Shown: positions 38,151 through 50,590 of the stretch, piece after piece
Numbering within the stretch: position 1 is the first letter of the stretch
How the letters are laid out: each line of letters begins with the position of its first letter
Source of the DNA: Nomia melanderi
Taxonomy: Eukaryota; Arthropoda; Insecta; Hymenoptera; Halictidae
Reading direction: 5' to 3'
Assembly: GCF_051020985.1 (NCBI RefSeq)
Contig: NW_027475133.1
Coordinates: 1,364,001 to 1,428,000, forward strand
DNA length: 64,000 bases
Notes under the pieces: model-generated
What the model saw: the letters and a program-made list of their open reading frames with translations, nothing else
What the model was told of the DNA's origin: nothing
Databases searched by the model: none
Position numbers and translations under genes: made by a program

Positions 38151-41100
38151 AACCAAAGTGAGTTATCTGCAGGAGGCCCTGGCGCCTGAATCTGTGCAGC
38201 GGGAACGACCTCGGACCACCAGGGTCCGAAAAAACCACAGTCTCATGGGGCCGGACACTCAGGGTCAGGGGAAAATCCAATATACATCTGGTGATATCTC
38301 GGGTGCTATTAGAGATAGCGCAATAAATCAAAGTGCATTGTCTGTAGGAGGCCCTGGCGCATGAATCTGTGCAGCGGGAACGACCTCGAACCACCAGGGG
38401 CCGAGAAAACCACCGTCTCATGGGGCCGGACACTCAGGGTCAGGGGAAAATCCAATATATATCTGGTGATATTTCGGGTGCTATTAGAGATAGCGCAATA
38501 AACGAAAGTGAATTATCTGCAGGAGGCCCTGGCGCATGAATCAGTGCAGCGGGAACGACCTCGGACCACCAGGGGCCGAGAAAACCACCGTTTCATGGGG
38601 CCGGACACCCAGAGTCAGGGGAAAATCCAATATATATCTGGTGATATCTCGGGTGCTATTAGAGGTAGCGCAATAAACCAATGTGAATTATCTGCAGGAG
38701 GCCCTGGCGCATGAATCTGGGAAGCGGGAACGACCTCGGACCACCAGGGGCCGAGAAAACCACCGTCTCATGGGGCCGGACACTCAGAGTCAGGGGAAAA
38801 TTCAAAATATATCTGGTGATATCTCTGGTGCTATTAGAGATAGCGCAATAAACGAAAGTGAATTATCTGCAGGAGGCCCTGGCGCATGAATCTGTGCAGC
38901 GGGAACGACCTCGGACCACCAGGAGCCGAGAAAACCACCGTCTCATGGGGCCGGACACTCAGGGTCAGGGAAAAATCCAATATATATCTGGTGATATCTC
39001 GGGTGCTATTAGAGATAGCGCAATAAACCAAAGTGAGTTATCTGCAGGAGGCCCTGGCGCCTGAATCTGTGCAGCGGGAACGACCTCGGACCACCAGGGT
39101 CCGAAAAAACCACAGTCTCATGGGGCCGGACACTCAGGGTCAGGGGAAAATCCAATATACATCTGGTGATATCTCGGGTGCTATTAGAGATAGCGCAATA
39201 AATCAAAGTGCATTGTCTGTAGGAGGCCCTGGCGCATGAATCTGTGCAGCGGGAACGACCTCGGACCACCAGGGGCCGAGAAAACTACAGTCTCATGCGG
39301 CCGGACACTCAGGGTCTGGGGAAAATCCAATATATATCTGGTGATATCTCGGGTCCTATTACAGATAAGGAAATAAATCAAAGTGAATTATCTGCAGGAT
39401 GCCCTGGCGCATGAATCTGTGCAGCGGGAACGACCTCGGTCCACCAGGGGCCGAGAAAACCACCGTCTCATGGGGCTGGACACTCAGGGTGAGGGAAATA
39501 TCCAATATTTATCTGGTGATATCGCGGGTGCTATTACAGATAGCGCAATAAATCAAAGTGCATTGTCTGTAGGAGGCCCTGGCGCATGAATCTGTGCAGC
39601 GGGAACGACCTCGGACCACCAGGGGCCGAGAAAACTACAGTCTCATGCGGCCGGACACTCAGGGTCTGGGGAAAATCCAATATATATCTGGTGATATCTC
39701 GGTTCCTATTACAGATAGCGAAATAAATCAAAGTGCATTGTCTGTAGGAGGCCCTGGCGCATGAATCTGTGCAGCGGGAACGACCTCGGACCACCAGGGG
39801 CCGAGAAAACCACCGTCTCATGGGGCCGGACACTCAGGGTCAGGGGAAAATCCAATATATATCTGGTGATATCTCGGGTGCTATTAGTGATAGCGCAATA
39901 AACCAAAGTGAATTATCTGCAGGAGGCCCTGACGCATGAATCTGTGCAACGGGAACTACCTCGGACCACCAGGGGCCGAGAAAACCACCGTCTCATGGGG
40001 CCGGACACTCAGGGTCAGGGGAAAATCCAATATATATCTGGTGATATCTCGGGTGCTATTATAGATAGCGCAATAAACCAAAGTGAGTTATCTGCAGGAG
40101 GCCCTGGCGCATGAATCAGTGCAGCGGGAACGACCTCGGACCACCAGGGGCCGAGAAAACCACCGTTTCATGGGGCCGGACACCCAGAGTCAGGGGAAAA
40201 TCCAATATATATCTGGTGATATCTCGGGTGCTATTAGAGGTAGCGCAATAAACCAATGTGAATTATCTGCAGGATGCCCTGGCGCATGAATCTGGGAAGC
40301 GGGAACGACCTCGGACCACCAGGGGCCGAGAAAACCACCGTCTCATGGGGCCGGACACTCAGAGTCAGGGGAAAATCCAAAATATATCTGGTGATATCTC
40401 TGGTGCTATTAGAGATAGCGCAATAAACGAAAGTGAGTTATCTGCAGGAGGCCCTGGCTCATGAATCTGTGCAGCGGGAACGACCTCGGACCACCAGGGT
40501 CCGAAAAAACCACAGTCTCATGGGGCCGGACACTCAGGGTCAGGGGAAAATCCAATATACATCTGGTGATATCTCGGGTGCTATTAGAGATAGCGCAATA
40601 AACCAAAGTGAGTTATCTGCAGGAGGCCCTGGCGCCTGAATCTGTGCAGCGGGAACGACCTCGGACCACCAGGGTACGAAAAAACCACAGTCTCATGGGG
40701 CCGGACACTCAGGGTCAGGGGAAAATCCAATATACATCTGGTGATATCTCGGGTGCTATTAGAGATAGGGCAATAAATCAAAGTGTATTGTCTGTACGAG
40801 GCCCTGGAGCATGAATCTGTGCAGCGGGAACGACCTCGAACCACCAGGGGCCGAGAAAACCACCGTCTCATGGGGCCGGATACTCAGGGTCAGGGGAAAA
40901 TCCAATATATATCTGGTGATATTTCGGGTGCTATTAGAGATAGCGCAAGAAACGAAAGTGAATTATCTGCAGGAGGCCCTGGCGCATGAATCAGTGCAGC
41001 GGGAACGACCTCGGACCACCAGGGGCCGAGAAAACCACCGTTTCATGGGGCCGGACACCCAGAGTCAGGGGAAAATCCAATATATATCTGGTGATATCTC

Positions 41101-43924
41101 GGGTGCTATTAGAGGTAGCGCAATAAACCAATGTGAATTATCTGCAGGAGGCCCTGGCGCATGAATCTGGGAAGCGGGAACGACCTCGGACCACCAGGGG
41201 CCGAGAAAACCACCGTCTCATGGGGCCGGACACTCAGGGTCAGGGAAAAATCCAATATATATCTGGTGATATCTCGGGTGCTATTAGAGATAGCGCAATA
41301 AACCAAAGTGAGTTATCTGCAGGAGGCCCTGGCGCCTGAATCTGTGCAGCGGGAACGACCTCGGACCACCAGGGTCCGAAAAAACCACAGTCTCATGGGG
41401 CCGGACACTCAGGGTCAGGGGAAAATCCAATATACATCTGGTGATATCTCGGGTGCTATTAGAGATAGCGCAATAAATCAAAGTGCATTGTCTGTAGGAG
41501 GCCCTGGCGCATGAATCTGTGCAGCGGGAACGACGTCGGACCCGTAGGGGCCGAGAAAATCACCGTCACATGGGGCCGGACAGTCAGGGTCAGGGAAAAT
41601 CCTATATATATCTGGTGATATCTTGGGTGCTATTACAGATAGCGCAATAAATCAAAGTGCATTGTCAGTAGGAGGCCGTGGCGCATGAATCTGGGCAGCG
41701 GGAACGACCTCGGATCACCAGGGGCCGAGAAGACCACCGTCTCATGGGGCCGGACACTCAGGGTCAGTGGAAAATCCAATATATATCTGGTGATATCTCG
41801 GGTGCTGTTAGAGATAGCGCAATAAGCCAAAGGGAATTATCTGCAGGAGGCCCTGGCGCATGCATCTGTGCAGCGGGAACGACCTAGGACCACCAGGGGC
41901 CGGGAAAACCACCGTCTCATGGGGCCGGACACTCAGGGTAAGGGAAAAATCCAATATATATCCGGTGATATCTCGGGTGCTATTAGAGATAGCGCAATAA
42001 CCGAAAGTGAATTATCTGCAGGAGGCCCTGGCGCATGAATCTGTGCAGCGGGAACGACCTCGGACCACCAGGGGCCGAGAAAACTACAGTCTCATGCGGC
42101 CGGACACTCAGGGTCTGGGGAAAATCCAATATATATCTGGTGATATATCGGGTCCTATTACAGATAGGGAAATAAATCAAAGTGAATTATCTGCAGGAGG
42201 CCCTGGCGAATGAATCTGTGCAGCGGGAACGACCTCGGTCCACCAGGGGCCGAGAAAACCGCAGTCTCATGGGGCCGGACACTCAGGGTCAGGGAAAAAT
42301 CCAATATATATCTGGTGATATCTCGGGTGCTATTACAGATAGCGCAATAAATCAAAGTGAATTATCTGCAGGAGGCCCTGGCGCATGAATCTGTGCAACG
42401 GGAACGACCTCGGACCACCAGGGGCCGAAAAAACCACAGTCTCATGGGGCCGGACACTCAGGGTCAGGGAAAAATCCAATATATATCTGGTGATATCTTG
42501 GGTGCTGTTAGAGATAGCGCAATAAATCAAAGAGCATTGTCTGTAGGAGGCCCTGGCGCATGAATCTGTGCAGCGGGAACGACCTAGGACCACCAGGGGC
42601 CGGGAAAACCACCGTCTCATGGGGCCGGACACTCAGGGTAAGGGAAAAATCCAATATATATCCGGTGATATCTCGGGTGCTATTAGAGATAGCGCAATAA
42701 CCGAAAGTGAATTATCTGCAGGAGGCCCTGGCGCATGAATCTGTGCAGCGGGAACGACCTCGGACCACCAGGGGCCGAGAAAACTACAGTCTCATGCGGC
42801 CGGACACTCAGGGTCTGGGGAAAATCCAATATATATCTGGTGATATATCGGGTCCTATTACAGATAGGGAAATAAATCAAAGTGAATTATCTGCAGGAGG
42901 CCCTGGCGAATGAATCTGTGCAGCGGGAACGACCTCGGTCCACCAGGGGCCGAGAAAACCGCAGTCTCATTGGGCCGGACACTCAGGGTCAGGGAAAAAT
43001 CCAATATATATCTGGTGATATCTCGGGTGCTATTACAGATAGCGCAATAAATCAAAGTGAATTATCTGCAGGAGGCCCTGGCGCATGAATCTGTGCAGCG
43101 GGAACGACCTCGGACCACCAGGGGCCGAGAAAACCACAGTCCCATGGGGCCGGACACTCAGGGTGAGGGGAAAATCCAATATATATCTGGTGATATCTCG
43201 GGTGCTATTAGAGATAGCGCAATAAACCAAAGTGAATTATCTGCAGGAGGCCCTGGCGCATGAATCTGTGCAACGGGAACGACCTCGGACCACCAGGAGC
43301 CGAGAAAACCACAGTCTCATGGGGCCGGACACTCAGCGTCAGGGCAAAATCCAATATATATCTGGTGATATCTCGGGTGCTATTAGAGATAGCGCAATAA
43401 ACCAAAGTGAATTATCTGCAGGAGGCCCTGGCGCATGAATCTGTGCAACGGGAACGACCTCGGACTACCAGGGGCCGAGAAAACCACAGTCTCATGGGGC
43501 CGGACACTCTGGGTCAGGGAAAAATCCAATATATATGTGGTGATATCTCGGGTGCTATTAGAGATACCGCAATAAATCAAAGTGCATTGTCTGTAGGAGG
43601 CCCTGGCGCATGAATCTGTGCAGCGGGAACGACCTCGGACCACCAGGGGCCGAGAAAACTACAGTCTCATGCGGCCGGACACTCAGGGTCTGGGGAAAAT
43701 CCAATATATATCTGGTGATATCTCGGGTCCTATTACAGATAGCGAAATAAATCAAAGTGCATTGTCTGTAGGAGGCCCTGGCGCATGAATCTGTGCAGCG
43801 GGAACGACCTCGGACCTCCAGGGGCGGAGAAAACCACCGTCTCATGGGGCCGGACACTCAGGGTCAGGGGAAAATCCAATATATATCTGGTGATATCTCG
43901 GATGCTATTAGAGATAGCGCAAGA
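38151..43924 (+). repeat. 33-monomer higher-order unit, copy A (~5.77 kb)
   Basis: Matches the next unit at an offset of 5773 bp up to about 40780 and of 5073 bp after about 41483. The offsets fall 2 bp short of whole monomers because of shared 1-bp deletions at 41600/46672 and about 43930/49003. Internal markers are CACCCAGAGTCAGGGG, GACGTCGGACCCGTAGGGG, GACCTAGGACCACCAGG and GGTCCTATTACAGATAGGGA. Confidence 0.88.
40783..41482 (+). repeat. Four monomers present in copy A, absent from copy B
   Basis: The alignment offset between the two 33-monomer units drops by exactly 700 bp across this interval. In copy B the TGTATTGTCTGTACGAGG monomer near 46556 leads directly into the GACGTCGGACCCGTAGGGG monomer. 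These four monomers are near copies of others in the unit, so either loss in B or gain in A is possible. Confidence 0.8.
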
Positions 43925-46900
43925 AACCAAGTGAGTTATCTGCAGGAGGCCCTGGCGCCTGAATCTGTGCAGCGGGAACGACCTCGGACCACCAGGGTCC
44001 GAAAAAACCACAGTCTCATGGGGCCGGACACTCAGGGTCAGGGGAAAATCCAATATACATCTGGTGATATCTCGGGTGCTATTAGAGATAGCGCAATAAA
44101 TCAAAGTGCATTGTCTGTAGGAGGCCCTGGCGCATGAATCTGTGCAGCGGGAACGACCTCGAACCACCAGGGGCCGAGAAAACCACCGTCTCATGGGGCC
44201 GGACACTCAGGGTCAGGGGAAAATCCAATATATATCTGGTGATATTTCGGGTGCTATTAGAGATAGCGCAATAAACGAAAGTGAATTATCTGCAGGAGGC
44301 CCTGGCGCATGAATCAGTGCAGCGGGAACGACCTCGGACCACCAGGGGCCGAGAAAACCACCGTTTCATGGGGCCGGACACCCAGAGTCAGGGGAAAATC
44401 CAATATATATCTGGTGATATCTCGGGTGCTATTAGAGGTAGCGCAATAAACCAATGTGAATTATCTGCAGGAGGCCCTGGCGCATGAATCTGGGAAGCGG
44501 GAACGACCTCGGACCACCAGGGGCCGAGAAAACCACCGTCTCATGGGGCCGGACACTCAGAGTCAGGGGAAAATTCAAAATATATCTGGTGATATCTCTG
44601 GTGCTATTAGAGATAGCGCAATAAACGAAAGTGAATTATCTGCAGGAGGCCCTGGCGCATGAATCTGTGCAGCGGGAACGACCTCGGACCACCAGGAGCC
44701 GAGAAAACCACCGTCTCATGGGGCCGGACACTCAGGGTCAGGGAAAAATCCAATATATATCTGGTGATATCTCGGGTGCTATTAGAGATAGCGCAATAAA
44801 CCAAAGTGAGTTATCTGCAGGAGGCCCTGGCGCCTGAATCTGTGCAGCGGGAACGACCTCGGACCACCAGGGTCCGAAAAAACCACAGTCTCATGGGGCC
44901 GGACACTCAGGGTCAGGGGAAAATCCAATATACATCTGGTGATATCTCGGGTGCTATTAGAGATAGCGCAATAAATCAAAGTGCATTGTCTGTAGGAGGC
45001 CCTGGCGCATGAATCTGTGCAGCGGGAACGACCTCGGACCACCAGGGGCCGAGAAAACTACAGTCTCATGCGGCCGGACACTCAGGGTCTGGGGAAAATC
45101 CAATATATATCTGGTGATATCTCGGGTCCTATTACAGATAAGGAAATAAATCAAAGTGAATTATCTGCAGGATGCCCTGGCGCATGAATCTGTGCAGCGG
45201 GAACGACCTCGGTCCACCAGGGGCCGAGAAAACCACCGTCTCATGGGGCTGGACACTCAGGGTGAGGGAAATATCCAATATTTATCTGGTGATATCGCGG
45301 GTGCTATTACAGATAGCGCAATAAATCAAAGTGCATTGTCTGTAGGAGGCCCTGGCGCATGAATCTGTGCAGCGGGAACGACCTCGGACCACCAGGGGCC
45401 GAGAAAACTACAGTCTCATGCGGCCGGACACTCAGGGTCTGGGGAAAATCCAATATATATCTGGTGATATCTCGGTTCCTATTACAGATAGCGAAATAAA
45501 TCAAAGTGCATTGTCTGTAGGAGGCCCTGGCGCATGAATCTGTGCAGCGGGAACGACCTCGGACCACCAGGGGCCGAGAAAACCACCGTCTCATGGGGCC
45601 GGACACTCAGGGTCAGGGGAAAATCCAATATATATCTGGTGATATCTCGGGTGCTATTAGTGATAGCGCAATAAACCAAAGTGAATTATCTGCAGGAGGC
45701 CCTGACGCATGAATCTGTGCAACGGGAACTACCTCGGACCACCAGGGGCCGAGAAAACCACCGTCTCATGGGGCCGGACACTCAGGGTCAGGGGAAAATC
45801 CAATATATATCTGGTGATATCTCGGGTGCTATTATAGATAGCGCAATAAACCAAAGTGAGTTATCTGCAGGAGGCCCTGGCGCATGAATCAGTGCAGCGG
45901 GAACGACCTCGGACCACCAGGGGCCGAGAAAACCACCGTTTCATGGGGCCGGACACCCAGAGTCAGGGGAAAATCCAATATATATCTGGTGATATCTCGG
46001 GTGCTATTAGAGGTAGCGCAATAAACCAATGTGAATTATCTGCAGGATGCCCTGGCGCATGAATCTGGGAAGCGGGAACGACCTCGGACCACCAGGGGCC
46101 GAGAAAACCACCGTCTCATGGGGCCGGACACTCAGAGTCAGGGGAAAATCCAAAATATATCTGGTGATATCTCTGGTGCTATTAGAGATAGCGCAATAAA
46201 CGAAAGTGAGTTATCTGCAGGAGGCCCTGGCTCATGAATCTGTGCAGCGGGAACGACCTCGGACCACCAGGGTCCGAAAAAACCACAGTCTCATGGGGCC
46301 GGACACTCAGGGTCAGGGGAAAATCCAATATACATCTGGTGATATCTCGGGTGCTATTAGAGATAGCGCAATAAACCAAAGTGAGTTATCTGCAGGAGGC
46401 CCTGGCGCCTGAATCTGTGCAGCGGGAACGACCTCGGACCACCAGGGTACGAAAAAACCACAGTCTCATGGGGCCGGACACTCAGGGTCAGGGGAAAATC
46501 CAATATATATCTGGTGATATTTCGGGTGCTATTAGAGATAGGGCAATAAATCAAAGTGTATTGTCTGTACGAGGCCCTGGCGCATGAATCTGTGCAGCGG
46601 GAACGACGTCGGACCCGTAGGGGCCGAGAAAATCACCGTCTCATGGGGCCGGACAGTCAGGGTCAGGGAAAATCCTATATATATCTGGTGATATCTTGGG
46701 TGCTATTACAGATAGCGCAATAAATCAAAGTGCATTGTCAGTAGGAGGCCGTGGCGCATGAATCTGGGCAGCGGGAACGACCTCGGATCACCAGGGGCCG
46801 AGAAGACCACCGTCTCATGGGGCCGGACACTCAGGGTCAGTGGAAAATCCAATATATATCTGGTGATATCTCGGGTGCTGTTAGAGATAGCGCAATGAGC

Positions 46901-48997
46901 CAAAGGGAATTATCTGCAGGAGGCCCTGGCGCATGCATCTGTGCAGCGGGAACGACCTAGGACCACCAGGGGCCGGGAAAACCACCGTCTCATGGGGCCG
47001 GACACTCAGGGTAAGGGAAAAATCCAATATATATCCGGTGATATCTCGGGTGCTATTAGAGATAGCGCAATAACCGAAAGTGAATTATCTGCAGGAGGCC
47101 CTGGCGCATGAATCTGTGCAGCGGGAACGACCTCGGACCACCAGGGGCCGAGAAAACTACAGTCTCATGCGGCCGGACACTCAGGGTCTGGGGAAAATCC
47201 AATATATATCTGGTGATATATCGGGTCCTATTACAGATAGGGAAATAAATCAAAGTGAATTATCTGCAGGAGGCCCTGGCGAATGAATCTGTGCAGCGGG
47301 AACGACCTCGGTCCACCAGGGGCCGAGAAAACCGCAGTCTCATGGGGCCGGACACTCAGGGTCAGGGAAAAATCCAATATATATCTGGTGATATCTCGGG
47401 TGCTATTACAGATAGCGCAATAAATCAAAGTGAATTATCTGCAGGAGGCCCTGGCGCATGAATCTGTGCAACGGGAACGACCTCGGACCACCAGGGGCCG
47501 AAAAAACCACAGTCTCATGGGGCCGGACACTCAGGGTCAGGGAAAAATCCAATATATATCTGGTGATATCTTGGGTGCTGTTAGAGATAGCGCAATAAAT
47601 CAAAGAGCATTGTCTGTAGGAGGCCCTGGCGCATGAATCTGTGCAGCGGGAACGACCTAGGACCACCAGGGGCCGGGAAAACCACCGTCTCATGGGGCCG
47701 GACACTCAGGGTAAGGGAAAAATCCAATATATATCCGGTGATATCTCGGGTGCTATTAGAGATAGCGCAATAACCGAAAGTGAATTATCTGCAGGAGGCC
47801 CTGGCGCATGAATCTGTGCAGCGGGAACGACCTCGGACCACCAGGGGCCGAGAAAACTACAGTCTCATGCGGCCGGACACTCAGGGTCTGGGGAAAATCC
47901 AATATATATCTGGTGATATATCGGGTCCTATTACAGATAGGGAAATAAATCAAAGTGAATTATCTGCAGGAGGCCCTGGCGAATGAATCTGTGCAGCGGG
48001 AACGACCTCGGTCCACCAGGGGCCGAGAAAACCGCAGTCTCATTGGGCCGGACACTCAGGGTCAGGGAAAAATCCAATATATATCTGGTGATATCTCGGG
48101 TGCTATTACAGATAGCGCAATAAATCAAAGTGAATTATCTGCAGGAGGCCCTGGCGCATGAATCTGTGCAGCGGGAACGACCTCGGACCACCAGGGGCCG
48201 AGAAAACCACAGTCCCATGGGGCCGGACACTCAGGGTGAGGGGAAAATCCAATATATATCTGGTGATATCTCGGGTGCTATTAGAGATAGCGCAATAAAC
48301 CAAAGTGAATTATCTGCAGGAGGCCCTGGCGCATGAATCTGTGCAACGGGAACGACCTCGGACCACCAGGAGCCGAGAAAACCACAGTCTCATGGGGCCG
48401 GACACTCAGCGTCAGGGCAAAATCCAATATATATCTGGTGATATCTCGGGTGCTATTAGAGATAGCGCAATAAACCAAAGTGAATTATCTGCAGGAGGCC
48501 CTGGCGCATGAATCTGTGCAACGGGAACGACCTCGGACTACCAGGGGCCGAGAAAACCACAGTCTCATGGGGCCGGACACTCTGGGTCAGGGAAAAATCC
48601 AATATATATGTGGTGATATCTCGGGTGCTATTAGAGATACCGCAATAAATCAAAGTGCATTGTCTGTAGGAGGCCCTGGCGCATGAATCTGTGCAGCGGG
48701 AACGACCTCGGACCACCAGGGGCCGAGAAAACTACAGTCTCATGCGGCCGGACACTCAGGGTCTGGGGAAAATCCAATATATATCTGGTGATATCTCGGG
48801 TCCTATTACAGATAGCGAAATAAATCAAAGTGCATTGTCTGTAGGAGGCCCTGGCGCATGAATCTGTGCAGCGGGAACGACCTCGGACCTCCAGGGGCGG
48901 AGAAAACCACCGTCTCATGGGGCCGGACACTCAGGGTCAGGGGAAAATCCAATATATATCTGGTGATATCTCGGATGCTATTAGAGATAGCGCAAGA
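43925..48997 (+). repeat. 33-monomer higher-order unit, copy B (29 monomers, ~5.07 kb)
   Basis: Begins at a monomer with a 1-bp deletion (GCAAGAAACCAAGTGAG). It repeats copy A minus four monomers. Outside the junction most compared segments are identical; one visible difference is CAATAAGCC in A against CAATGAGCC in B near 46895. The unit ends where the same deleted monomer recurs near 49000. Confidence 0.88.
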
Positions 48998-50590
48998 AAC
49001 CAAGTGAGTTATCTGCAGGAGGCCCTGGCGCCTGAATCTGTGCAGCGGGAACGACCTCGGACCACCAGGGGCCGAAAAAACCACAGTCACATGGGGCCGG
49101 ACACTCAGGGTCAGGGGAAAATCCAATATATATCTGGTGATATCTCGGGTGCTATTAGTGATAGCGCAATAAACCAAAGTGATTTGTCTGCAAGAGGCCC
49201 TGGTGCATGAATCTGTGCAGCGGGAACGTCCTCGGATCACCAGGGGCCGAGAAAACCACCATCTCATGGGGCCGGACACTCAGGGTCAGGGGAAAATCCA
49301 ATATATATCTGGTGATATCTCGGGTGCTATTAGTGATAGCGCAATAAACCAAAGTGAATTATCTGCAGGAGGCCCTGGCGCATGAATCTGTGCAGCGGGA
49401 ACGACCTCGGACCACCAGGGGCCGAGAAAACTACAGTCTCATGCGGCCGGACACTCAGGGTCTGGGGAAAATGCAATAAATATCTGGTGTTATCTCGGGT
49501 TCTATTACAGATAGCGAAATAAATCAAAGTGCATTGTCTGTAGGAGGCCCTGGCGCATGAATCTGTGCAGCGGGATCGACCTCGGACCACCAGGGGCCGA
49601 GAAAACCACCGTCTCATGGGGCCGGACACACAGGGTCAGGGCAAAATCCAATATATATCTGGTGATATCTCGGGTGCTATTAGAGATAGCGCAATAAGCC
49701 AAAGGGAATTATCTGCAGGACGCCCTGGCGCATGCATATGTGCAGCGGGAACGACCTCGGACCTCCAGGGGCGGAGAAAACCACCGTCTCATGGGGCCGG
49801 ACACTCAGGGTCAGGGGAAAATCCAATATATATCTGGTGATATCTCGGATGCTATTAGAGATAGCGCAAGAAACCAAGTGAGTTATCTGCAGGAGGCCCT
49901 GGCGCCTGAATCTGTGCAGCGGGAACGACCTCGGACCACCAGGGGCCGAAAAAACCACAGTCACATGGGGCCGGACACTCAGGGTCAGGGGAAAATCCAA
50001 TATATATCTGGTGATATCTCGGGTGCTATTAGTGATAGCGCAATAAACCAAAGTGATTTGTCTGCAAGAGGCCCTGGCGCATGAATGCGTGCAGCGGGAA
50101 CGACCTCGGACCACCAGGGGCCGAGAAAATCGCAGTCTCATGGGGCCGGACACTCAGGGTCAGGGAAAAATCCAATACATATCTGGTGATATCTCGGGCG
50201 CTATTAGAGATAGCGCAATAAACCAAAGTGAATTATCTGCAGGAGGCCCTGGCGCATGAATCTGTGCAGCGGGAACGACCTCGGTCCACCAGGGGCCGAG
50301 AAAACCACCGTCTCATGGGGCTGGACACTCAGGGTGAGGGAAATATCCAATATATATCTGGTGATATCTCGGGTGCTATTACAGATAGCGCAATAAATCA
50401 AAGTGCATTGTCAGTAGGAGGCCGTAGCGCATGAATCTGGGCAGCGGGAACGACCTCTGACCACCAGGGGCCGAGAAGACCACCGTCTCATGGGGCCGGC
50501 CACTCAGGGTCAGGGGAAAATCCAATATATATCTGGTGATATCTCGGGTGCTATTAGTGATAGCCCAATAAACCAAAGTGAATTGTGTGC
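48998..50590 (+). repeat. 874-bp spaced duplication
   Basis: About 48868-49203 and 49742-50077 appear identical, five monomers minus one base apart. Both contain CCTCCAGGGGCGGAG, the GCAAGAAACCAAGTGAG deletion and GATTTGTCTGCAAGAGG. The start of a third 33-monomer unit seems to be present, but it diverges after about 49069. Confidence 0.85.
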
